Of a stretch of DNA of 64,000 bases, positions 10,801-22,800 are shown one piece after another. Numbering within the stretch: position 1 is the stretch's first letter; each line of letters starts with the position of its first letter. A program made the translations under genes and the position numbers. The stretch spans positions 33,630,540 through 33,694,539 of the forward strand of contig JAHLJT010009419.1 in the NCBI GenBank assembly GCA_031308135.1. Reading direction: 5' to 3'. The notes under the pieces were generated by a model. That model had not been told where the DNA came from and did not search any database. It saw nothing but the letters and a program-made list of their open reading frames with translations. The stretch is from Acheta domesticus. Taxonomy: Eukaryota; Arthropoda; Insecta; Orthoptera; Gryllidae.

Positions 10801-13800
10801 GCAGACTTCAAAGACTCAACGGCGAAATTTAACATCACTTGCGCAAAAGTGTTATCAACATTACTTTGGCTGTGGAGATTTTCAAAAGAGCTGGGCCCCA
10901 AATGTATGTTTTTTATGTTAGAACTATTGTCTTGATAGAAAAATAGTACACATAAAATTCCATTTGCAATTCTTATGATTTGGAGGGAACGGAAGGTTCA
11001 TCTACGTGATTGCTATTTCTGTTTGACAACTATTAAATGAATCTCGTATCCCTGATCAGGAAAAAATGCGTCTCATGTCCATTTAGTGAATCCTGAAAAA
11101 TATATTTACCCTCATTGCATACTAAATTAAGAGGAATGAAAACTTTCGTAAAAGCTGTGGTTAAACTTTCTAATGGATACTTGCACTTGAAATCGAAATT
11201 TCCTAAAGAGATGCTAAATTGAAAGGGGATGATATTTTAGGATCACAAATACGGTCATTAATGACTGATGAACATTTTAAAGAACTGTTAAATACACTGG
11301 AAAAAGCAGCCTGTCAACCTTTCAAAAATTTTAAAATTTCTTTGGAAACCATAAACAAGAAAACTATCGGACATAGTGGCTGATCTTTTGCTTTCTTATA
11401 AAGCTATGGGGTGTAACATGTTTTGGAAAATTCACTTCTTAGACTTTTGACTTTCGCCTCCACCAGAAAATCTTGGGACTGTCAGCAATGAGCGCGGTGA
11501 GCGTTTTCATCGGTAAATTTCTAGAAGGAAAATATGTATTAAGTCAAGTGTAGTTCTAATATGTTGGCTGAGTACAGTTGGTCCAAGAAGAGAGATGTTC
11601 CAGATACAGAATAAGCCCGAAAATGACTTATTGAAAATCATTTACACTTTACTGGAACAGAATTAGTAGTCAGAATAGAAGTCAGAACGAGTAGTATACC
11701 ATTTAGAGTTGAGTAGCTAGTTACTGATTTTATTAAAAAATATAAACGGTTCAAATCAATATCATACAAAACTCCTGCCTGATGGAGAGAAACTAAAATG
11801 ATATTTGAATTCAGTATGAAAAATACTTCTAGATTCTGTGATTTTCATTCTTGTGGAAGAAAAACGTCTTTTTCGTAGACCAGTGTTATTCATTCGTCAA
11901 TTATGGAAGGCAGCACAAGATAAGATACGTTAAGGAAAGGCATTATAAGGATTTTACATCATGATCTGAACTGTGAGATTGACAAAAGTACTTAAGGATG
12001 TTGATTCATTATGGACGCCTTATAAAGTTTTTATACGTTACGTTTGTCTACCGACGGCACCCCGCGGCGCACGTGCGAGGGTTAAAATTATTCGGTCTTA
12101 AACGCCCAAAGGCGAATTCGAAGGAACATAGATCCATTGTGCTCGGAATTTTAGATACAATTTACATGCTTCTTTTTAAAGAACGATTCCAGATTGATTG
12201 TTTAGTGTGTTTCCGGGCGTGTCAGCAGCCAAGTTCATTAGTAAGTGTAGTGCATGTTTGGCGCGGGAGGTGGCAGTTTTCTTCCCTCGATGGATGGCGA
12301 GATCCTGCGCCGACGTATACTTACAAGTTTTCCCTAACCAGGTATCTCCCACCAGCGGGGCAAGCCGGGACAAGCTCTATCCTTCTGATTGGACTCCTGG
12401 TAGGCGTGGTACTGAAGTGCATGTGACAGTAAGAGTGTATAAGTAAGGGGATGTGAGGACAGGAAAAAGAAGAGGAAGGAAAGATCGCGCGCGGTTCGTG
12501 ACTCGTTGGTTAAGGTACTGCTCCGACATTCGCCTGATCTTGATCGGAAAATACACGGTAAACTACCGTTCAGAGGAGCCTATCGCTAGAAATCTCCAGA
12601 GAGCAGGTGAATTCCATACAGCTGACAAGCTAAGACCCTAACCCTAAAACCTCCTGGTCAGAGGCACTCCAGTGACATCAGTTGATGCCTTGACCCGGGA
12701 AACCGGTACGATTTCGGAGATTTAGCGTACGTGCGCTTGTGCAATGTCGCTTGTGAAATTCCAGAGTTAGTGCGTTTACTACAATGGAATCGTTCGTCAA
12801 AAGAAAGAGCGTAAATCGGTCGTTTTGTAAAGTTTTGCCAGCGAGGAGGAGCCGGCAGCAGCGCAGACGCCCGTCAAAGTCATTGGGTGCGAATCACTGT
12901 GCGTATCTGATTTACATGATATCACTCCTGTGATGTGGAAAAAAGGTCGTAGATCAACTCTGACAATATGTCGGCCAGTAGATCACAAATATTGCATAAA
13001 ATGACATTATATGAAATATTGTTAGCTCGTAGGCGTTGACCACAAATTTTTTTTAAAAGCCTGTTCATCCCCAATAGGGCAAAGGCCTCCTGCGTAACGC
13101 AGGGAAGTTTTCCACGCCACCTAGTTACACAAAATTTTACCACCTAGTAAATACAGATATTTCATATTTAATATAGAATAAAAGGTTCCTCGTTTAATAC
13201 AAATTGAAGCTCGATTATATTATTTAATGCGTACTGAACTGTAACAACACTTTTGTGATGTATTTATAACCTATTGTTTTATACGTTACCATTTCATGAT
13301 CGTCTCCTATATTATTTCAGTAGTATACTTTTCCTTTGCGGCTCTCACACGCAACCAATCTTTATAAATGAGGTCTCTAAAGAAAGACAATTTCACGGAG
13401 ACATGGCAAACTGCACTTTGACTGTAAAAATATGAAGGATTTGTTTAAAAAACGCATCTAAATGTTCATGTCAAATTCAATCCGCAACACTTACCAATGT
13501 TTTATTATGTATATCGTCAAATAAATCCTAAACGAAGCGTTCTAGGGCCTTAAAAACTAAAATTTTGAAGCCGAAGGCTTGAAAGAAACATTTTGCACCA
13601 TAATCTACAAGATGAGACGCTCTGGGAAATTTAATTTAATTTTCGGTTCGGCGCTGCGATAATACCAATGCCACCTAAATATTTCAGCCCTTGTTGCTGG
13701 TAGCCATTTTTGTGACGACACGCTTACAATGCTTAGATTCCTACATCGTATATTTACGCTTTTTGTATACACCCTGGTTTGTGCAATCTGACGAGGTTTA

Positions 13801-16800
13801 TTTACATAATCATTAATTCAAGATTTGCTCTCCAGCAACAACTGGAAGTACTATTAATAGTTGCTTGATACCTATGAAAATTGTTTCTTATGCGTGTAGT
13901 GAAACCATTCAATTAACGTTTTCCCGTGGTCTATAAATGCTGTGTACCTAATTGTGGAGGGACGTGGGTGTACAGTGAAGAGTGAAGACTGTGTTGGTGT
14001 TTTACATGGACCAGTATCTTCGTTATCATCAGTGATTCGATGAAATTTTCAAGTCAGCAGGTTCAGACACATAGATTTTTAAAAAGTAAAAAGCTAATAT
14101 TTTTTGTGACTATCACGAAAGCTAACACCGAACTGTCAAATAATATTGAATAATTACTTCAAATTTTGTCTTTAAAGAAGTGTAGTAAATTGTTTCAAGA
14201 AACCTGTCCATGATACTGAAAAAAACTTTATTGAAAATTTATTTTAAACATCAATTATGTTGTTTTTTATTTTTATTTGATACTGTGTTCGTATATTGCA
14301 AGTTACTTTTATTCATTTTTAAATAAATAAATAAACACGTTTCGTTCACAACTTTTCCCTCTTAGAATGGAAATAGAAAGGATGAGTGTGGGGTTTAACA
14401 TGCGAGAGGTCTCGCACGGGTACGCGGAGGTAGTAGGGGAAAACGTGTGCTCTGGCACAACACAAAGAACAAACTTTTCAAATTAGCTTAAGTAAAATAG
14501 CTTTAAATAAATGGAAAACAAAAATCAATACGCGATAACCTACAATTGTACGTGAATTAATTTTAAAAAGCAATGAAATTTAAAATTATAGAAAGAACAG
14601 CGCAAGTCACTCGACAACGGCCAATGATCGCAGTCCAAACCTACGACTTAAATATTGGCGGTATCTGGAAGCCTGCACATCAACGCCCAGCTGCAAACTC
14701 ATATTGTAAATAATACACCATTTGATATTAAGTTTAAGGTTTATTTTAAGGTAACGACACAAACTTTTTAAATGAAAATTGCCATTAAGGTCGAGGTTTT
14801 GTTGTTCTTTAATATTCTAAAGTTAATATTTCGTTCTACCACTAGGAAAGTGAAACATTAAGAAAATATTTTAAAAAATGTACATCATGCGGCGATAAAT
14901 GGCAGCTGGCAAGAGTTTGTAGGAAGTATGAATAGCGGCCATTTGTTCACATTATTAGATTCATAAGTACATGTGCTTTAAATAATGTCAAGTACGGTTT
15001 CTTGAAAACTTAACAGTTTTCTGTGAAAACTAGTAGAAAATTCTTCATTTTTAGAAACGCTCAAACGCCATTTTCTAAAAAATGGCTCCACATTTTTTCT
15101 TCAAACTTTTCGAACGGATAGTGAATATTGCACTCTTTGAATATGACGTAAAGTTAATTTTAGGAATTTTTAATTTTTTTTTAATTACGCAAATGCTATT
15201 TTTTGGAAAGATATCTCGCACCGTTAATATGCGAATTTTCAGCAATTTGTAAACACTATTGTATTTGTGTGCTAATGGGCTTTAAATGACTCCTAATGAA
15301 GATTTTCAAAATCACAAAATATCTATGTGAAAAAGAGCTTCAAATTTCGCATTTACACTAACGCTTGAACGAATTTTCTTAAAATCGGCTCCAGATTTTT
15401 CAAAGAAAATTGCCATTTAGGAGAAGGTTTCATTGTTTTTTAATATTCTTAAAATAATATATCCCTTCTCCTATTAAGAAACCGAAAAATTAACAAAATG
15501 TCAAAAAAATGCAGTTTTGGAGGCGATAGATGGCAGCTAGCAAGAGTATGTGTTAAGTCCGAATAGCTAGCCGAGACCAAAGGAAATAGAAAACTAATAC
15601 GGGAAAGTCTGTGCTATTATGTAGCACTACTAGTTTGCGCATGCATTGAAAAGAAGTTTCAGTGCAGATCACAAGAAAATATCCAGAGCAAACATCTATA
15701 AGTGATGGAATTTCCTTTCCTTGTAGTAGAATATTTGTATGTTGCCAGTACATCATCCCGCCTAGGAAATTGCGGTTCTTTTGAAGGTCACTGTGAACGC
15801 GCATATCACCGGAAGGGTTCACTTGTTTTCATGAAGACAGGAAATTCGCTGACTCGTCAAAACTTCTGTTTGTTACACAGAATTTTTTAAAGAAGATTAT
15901 TTTGGAAGAGAGCGCGCAAAATGTCAAATAAAACAAAGAAATAAAACGCAACTTTCTCCAATTAAATTAGCGAGAAATTTGCGGCCTACCGAAACGTTTC
16001 TACCTCTTAGTGTTATTACTCAACAATTATTCAGATTTTTTAAAAAGCGGAAGACATCATTTAATGTTCTACATTTCGATGAAGTTATTGAGAAAATATA
16101 TGTTACTATAAACATGTTTTATATTTACCAAGATCTATACTTGTATGCCATAGGGAAATACGCAAAGAAATCCTGTGTTCACGTTACCTTAACAACATAA
16201 TGAACCACATACAATTATTATCACCGACATTTTTTGCGAAAGTACACATGTGCCAGACGATTGCTGGTCATTGCGTTTACAAATACCTATAAAAATCCGA
16301 TAATAATCTTAGTCTTTAGAAACACTCTGAACTACATATAACTCGCTATATTGGCCTGTAATTATAACCTTACACTTACATGCTTTCTTGAAGAGGAAAT
16401 GTGGAATGCTTTCAATGTATCAATTACAACTCACACAACGAAATAATGAACAAATGTTATTAGTGTTCAGTGTTTAAATTATTAAACCATTCAATACAAG
16501 CAAGCGACAATATCTGAGCCTCACTATTTTTCCTTTTGAGCAAAAATCACGAAATTAGGTCAAGACGAAAAGTTAAACTTCTTTCACAACAAAAACTCTT
16601 AGTGTTTTAATCATACAGGTTTTTGCTATTTTCTCAATATCAGAGATTACAACTATATAATTACTACTACTAAAGATTGGAACTATTCCGTAAATATTAA
16701 AGCAATTGTTTCTAACCGTGCAAAAAAAATCAACAAAAAAACTTGAAAAGTCAAGAAAAAATTTTCATCCATTTTCCAGAAAATGTTGAAAATGCCGTAG

Positions 16801-19800
16801 GGACTTCATGTAAAGTACCTCCATAAATTGAAATATCTTAATTATCTCCGGAATGGCGCAATTAAATTTTACTCCTGGCGTATTAACCGAGTTTCAACTC
16901 AAAAGCTTCCAATCTAAGAGAGTTGTGCGTGACGCATCCATCGTTACATCCGTCAAAATATACAAATCGATTTTCTGGTGCAAAATTCCACGGAACTTCT
17001 CTCTACCAGCACAAATTTTAACCATCTTCGGAACAGCACTAATCCTGACCTCCTACGATGTTACAGCTGAAAATAATCTTAAACACTTTTTTTTCGACCG
17101 ATATTCGAGATCGTAGGTGATTCCAAACCTTTTGTAAACATTGCAGATCTCATTTTAGGAGAATTGAGAAAATATTTCAATGTCCTGCATTCGTAAGAAA
17201 AGAAACTAAGCGAAAAGTGAGGTAAAATCTGCACGAATTTTGAAAATATTCTACAGTTTTGTAGCACATGTTTTCAATTGATTTATCGAATTAATGAGAT
17301 TCACATGCCATTTATTAAGACTTTTTTAAATTAATGGGTCTGTTCTAATGAGAATTTCTGCATTATTAGCAAGCGCACAAAAGGAGTGTTTAAATTTCGT
17401 TTTTCGATTCGTCGCAAAGAGATATGTGTTTAAAAGACTGCTGATTGGGAGACCGCAAAGATGTTTCATGTGGTTGATGGATTAATTGTAATGAATTTCG
17501 ACGCATATTATCTCAAAATAAATACCCATATATTTTCATGTAGAGCCAGAAGAGTTCGTGACAACAGACGAGAACCCTTCTGTTAGTGAATTCGTGAAGG
17601 ACATGGTGAAGCAAGTAACAGTGGGCAAGAGTAAGAGAACTTCTTTGGATTTGTCACAGCCACAATCAACTAGCACAAGCACAAACAAGTGAAGCACTGA
17701 TTAGCACTGAGAGCAAGTTAGTTTGGCAATGGAAACTATGCACTTCCTTTTCTAAGCTTCAAAGGGATGAGACAATTCCTCAGCCTAACGTTAATTATTA
17801 GCTGAAATTATTCATATATTTGAAATACATGAAAAAATTAGCTGATGTCAATCAGGCAAAGAAAATGTAGGAACCTTATTGTCGTGTTGGAAACATTTTA
17901 AACCAATTCTTTTTGATATTTAAATCACGAAATCTGAAAACAATTATCGTGAATTCATCGCGGTAAAAGCGCTGAATACAATTTTATTGATTAAAGTCTC
18001 ATATAATGTATTCAATAAATCTTTTTTGAAAGACATACGCCGGTGTGAAAACTTACTCCACCTCAATAAATTTATGATGGTTTCAGGAAATGACATTCCG
18101 ATACGGCGATGAATAGGATTTGACGACATCGACATCCAACTGATGTTTTTTCAATTTTTCAACATTCGAAAACAGAAATTCCATGAATCTGGGGATTGTG
18201 TAATTTAGGGAATGGGTTCAAACAAAATTATTTGGTTATTTGGACATTTTCTATATTTTAACCAATCTTCCAAGTGTTTATCTTTTCAACAACTTTCTGG
18301 AATGCTTTTGCCACTTTTTCTTCTTCTGCATTAATTTTTTATTATCAATAATAATTTTCTTTTCCTCCAAATTCTATCAGCATCACGAACTCTTTGCTTT
18401 TTTGTTTGCACTACAACTTTTGTTTTGTTTCTTTTTCTTACAAGATATTTCAAGTACAGGGTAATTATAATTAAACTTTCCCTATAGAACACGTTTTAAC
18501 AAAAAATGAATCATCGAATAAGTACCAAACCTGCTAGTACTACTATCCAGTGTATGGATTGCATCATTTTTATGCGTCACAGCGCCACCGGCCAGTTCCA
18601 AATATGACTACGAGTTGCCATGATGAGGCATTGTGTTGAATAGTCGCATACGCGCCTTGCACTTGTTGACGAGTCAGCATGGGTTTGGACAAACGGAGCA
18701 GGGCATTATTGGTGAAACTCTTTTATCAAAACAACAGTAATCCTGCAGCTGCACTTCGAGACTATCACCGGTTGGAAGGATTACGGAAGGGTCCTCTTTC
18801 TTCACCTGCTTTGCGGAACATTATGAATTTCGAATCAACTGGGGAACTGGGTGTCGCTCCGGGAAGAGACCGACGATCGGTGAGCCAAAGGTGCTTGATG
18901 AAATCGCTGTTGCTCCGTCCGACAACGCTGCGCGCAATTCAAGAGCGTCAAGCCGTGCGCTTGCTGTGTCCCGACAGTTGAACATCCCGTGGGCCACTGT
19001 GCGGAAGGTGCTTCGAACCATTCTCACATGGTATCCGTACAAGATCTATATCGTATATGTGTTTGCACCAGTTAACGCAAAACCAATGTGTTGACTTCGT
19101 GTTGACTCTCCATTTCTCGAAAGAATTGAAGTTGACGAGGACTGGTCTTGGACCCTATGGACCGATGAAGCAGATTTTTCTCTAAGGGTTGAGGTGAACA
19201 CACAGGATTGCCGAGAGTGTGGATCTTCACCGCCAGGCAATATGCACGAAGTTCCTCTGCACCCCTGCACGAAGTTTCCCTGGTGAACGTAACACCGTAT
19301 GGTGTTACCGTCACGGCGACGTTCATCATTTACCTAGAGGCCATACCTGGAACTAGCTGGTTTCGCTGTGACGCATAGAAATCATGCGCCACATACTCTG
19401 GACAGTACTAGCAAGTTCGGTACTCGTACTTTAATAATTCTGTGGTCACTGGGTAAAAGTTCTTAAGTCAATTTTTGGCAAAATTGGGTTAAGTACTGAC
19501 TCTACAAGTTATGTATATTTTCTTTTAGTAAAACGCCCGAATTCAAATGTTGCCTCCTTAACGACAAAAAAGCGTTGGGAAATAGCGTTGGGCATAGGAA
19601 AAAGCGTTGACTCAATAATATTTAACCCTTGTTTTCTCCAAACTGAGAATTTTGACTTAAGAACTTTTACACCGTGAGCACAGAATTCTTTTCTTTGTTA
19701 TAACGTGTTCTGTACTATAGTGCGTAGTTATTTGACACTATTATGACTGTGTAGTGCACACGAAACGTATTACGTGTTCAGTTTCAATTTGTAGATGACA

Positions 19801-22800
19801 TAATAAATAATTTGAATTGTTTACATCAGATCATTGTCTCCTGAACCTCCGTGAACAATGCATGCCAACATACAGAACAGAAAGCAAATTCCATGAGGTA
19901 GCAAATCACATTTTAATACGAAATATTTTGATCAGAAACATATTATTAAACTAATTATTGAAATAAGAAAGTACATTATTATTTTTATCTGGAATGTTAT
20001 TTCCGTTATAAGCCACTATTTCCTGCCCATGCATGCATGAGATGGAGGACGTAAATGGCGGTGACCTGAGGTAAACAGAGATCAGCGCTCTCAATAGCAT
20101 CGGAAAACTCAAAGCGAACGATTAATAGTATCAAAATGTGACGAATGCTTCCTTCCGCGCAGCGAAGGCGTGCTATGACCGCTTGGGCTGCTTCTCCACC
20201 GAAGACCCCTGGTGGTCTCTGCTGCGGCCGCTACCCGCGCCCGAGGACCCACAGAAAGTAGGCACCGCCTTCTACCTCTTCACCAGGTAAGACACGTAGC
20301 GAGCATACATTATTCACCGGGCACGTTCTCTTGAGCCAACATTCGCCATTTGCGAAAGGGGTGGGAGAGGCTTGGATTTTTCCACGAAAGACTATTAAGT
20401 TGGATGTATATCGTGTTTCGATGCAGAACAGTTTCTGTTATACGGGAGCGAACATTTGTGGACATGTGTGTTCGTCGTCGTTTTAACAACACTCGTCGCT
20501 ATTATTAATGCGAAATTCAACTACTGTTAGTAGAGGAATGAGATAAGCTATTCCGGAGCTCAAGAAAACGTTCACATACAATATCTCCACACTTCATTTA
20601 CAGAACGATCGTATGTTCAAACTACATGTACAAACATTATTATCGAAAATTTCTTAACTATGGTGGTGTCAGAAGGAAATTGACGATTGGCGAAGCGTGT
20701 AAGCACATGCTCTGCAAACTTACAAATGGCGGACACCGCATCTCATCGTTTGGTCGATGTCAACTATTTGCCTACCCCTCGGATCTTTCTGGAACACACT
20801 TTTCTTTGCAGCTGACTCCCAAAATATCATTATGATTCACTTTCCCTCCTAAATTTCTTACAATGTTTTATCCAGTCATATTTCCTTCATTCGCTCTCGC
20901 GTCCTCAAACTCTCGCTCTCGCGTCCTCAAACTCTCGCTCTCGCGTCCTCAAACTCTCGCTCTCGCGTCCTCAAACTCTCGCTCTCGCGTCCTCAAACTC
21001 TCGCTCTCGCGTCCTCAAACTCTCGCTCTCGCGTCCTCAAACTCTCGCTCTCGCGTCCTCAAACTCTCGCTCTCACGTCCTCAAACTCTCGCTCTCACGT
21101 CCTCAAACTCTCGCTCTCACGTCCTCAAACTCTCGCTCTCACGTCCTCAAACTCTCGCTCTCACGTCCTCAAACTCTCGCTCTCACGTCCTCAAACTCTC
21201 GCTCTCACGTCCTCAAACTCTCGCTCTCACGTCCTCAAACTCTCGCTCTCACGTCCTCAAACTCTTGCTTTCGCGCACTCAAATTCTTGCTTTCGCACAC
21301 TCCCACACGTGATCTTTTCACATGTATTCTCTTACTTTCGCGCTCTTTACCTTATTCTCACTTACACATTCACTGATCGCTCATACAGTTACATACTATT
21401 AGGACGGAAGCACAAGAGTTTGCATTACGTCCGGAATATCCAGCAAAGCAATATTGCCAACAGAAATATTCATTGCCGTAGTGTTTCCATTAGCAACGTT
21501 TCTTGCAAAATAAAATTAATACCTCCATTTTCTTGATAGTGTAAAGTCAGCGTTATACTGCAATTAAAACAGGGTGTCGCTTCAAGGTCACGAGCGGAAA
21601 AGATAGGGGGACACCCAATCGGGAGCATTAATCTCAGGAATTCTAGTCGTAACAAAGCTGACGATTGGACGGCAATGTCCCCTCTCCTGTTGCTCCTGAC
21701 CTTTAAGGGGACAAACTGTTTTAATCGGAATATAGTCTCACTCACTCTTTCTTCGCTGTAGGAAGGAACCTGCCCGCCAGCGCATCCCGCTGGTCCCCAG
21801 CGTCGACCTCCAGGGCCTCGATGTGGACGGCGCCCGCCCCACCTACTTCATCACGCACGGCTTCATGAGCAACAGCAACAACTCCTGGATGCTCGACATG
21901 AAGGACGCGCTGTTGCAGAAGGTGAGAGGCCTACACCGTATGAGGGGAGAAGGGAAGCATCTGTAATGCGCAAGCCGACGTGTAGCTTAGAACGAGCATG
22001 CCGCTGGCTCTGCAGCCACTCTGACCGGGAGGTTCTTCGGTTCGAGTTCCGACGCTGGCGGATTTTCGACAGTAGCTGCTCTGATCGGTAGTTTTCGGTG
22101 GTTTCTACGATCAATACCACACAAAAGCCCGTGCATAAATTGGCCACAGGTCGCGCGCGATTTTGCCTTCTTCTTCTTGGTCCTATCCCGCCCGTTCATT
22201 CTCCACGCACATTTACATGCATTACACCACCTCACAAGCCGAGAGATCAACTGAAAGCCTGTTGATAGGGCCTGTTCCGGCTAGGAAGACGCTCCGCTGG
22301 GGACAGATACCTGGATGAGAGAAATCCCTCGCAAGCCGACGTGAAGGCCGGCACAGAATTTCGTCATCCAGCGGGGAAAGAATCGCCGCCATCTCACGAG
22401 ATAAACCAGTGGTGCTACAGACTATCCCGTATTAGTTTTATATTTCGTTTGGTCTTGGATAACTATTCGGACTTTACACACACACTACCAGCTGCCATCT
22501 ATCGCCGCCCAAACTAAATTTTTTTACATTTTATCAATTTTTCGGATTCTTAATAGTAGAACGAAAGAAATCTTTTAAGAATATTAAAGAACAGTAAAAC
22601 CTCGTGCTAAGTGGCAATTTTCTTCAAAAAATCTGGAACCGTTTTTAAGAAAATGGCGTTTAAGCACTACTGTAAATCCGAAAATTTGTAGCTCTTTTTC
22701 CCAGAAAATTTTTTAGGTTTCGAAAAACTTTATAACACGTCATTTAAAGCACTTACACTCACAAATTCAATAGTGTTTAGAAATAGCTGGAAATGTGCAT

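Larger units (their letters stand above)
12220..13290. repeat. Block shared with 52610-53580, in a different order
   Basis: About 1.05 kb matches intron 1 of copy 2, including SINE-A, the conserved island at 12784-12932 and the sequence to the cacttttgtgatgtatttat block. In copy 1 it lies left of the 13340-13880 block; in copy 2 it lies right of the matching 52110-52600 block. One of the two was therefore moved or inserted separately. Confidence 0.65.
18457..19710 (+). mobile_element. Mariner-like transposon with long inverted repeats, dead
   Basis: Left inverted repeat 18457-~18600 begins cagggtaattataattaaac after a TA. Its inner part (agtaccaaacctgctagtac, tatgcgtcacagcg) recurs inverted at 19360-19430, and the outer part (agaacacgttttaac) recurs inverted at 19684-19707. 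The outermost ~27 bases of the right end are missing. Copy 2 has an empty site at ~55750, where the flanks join. The transposase inside is broken and the right repeat is split by a nested MITE. Confidence 0.8.
7869..20162. other. Intron 1 of lipase copy 1 (12.3 kb)
   Basis: Mostly transposon debris, itemised separately. Parts match intron 1 of copy 2 (8440-9240 with 50230-51040; 13340-13880 with 52110-52600; 17290-18455 with 54540-55750; 19712-20162 with 55755-56248). The stretches 9240-9780, 11640-12220, 13880-14740 and 15620-16680 hold nothing I recognise. Confidence 0.6.

Noticed and set aside
20863..21312. 149-codon frame with a 22-residue repeat (LALASSNSRS-type)
   Set aside because: It is the translation of the 22-bp minisatellite in intron 2; because 22 is not divisible by three every frame repeats. 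No start context or splice support.
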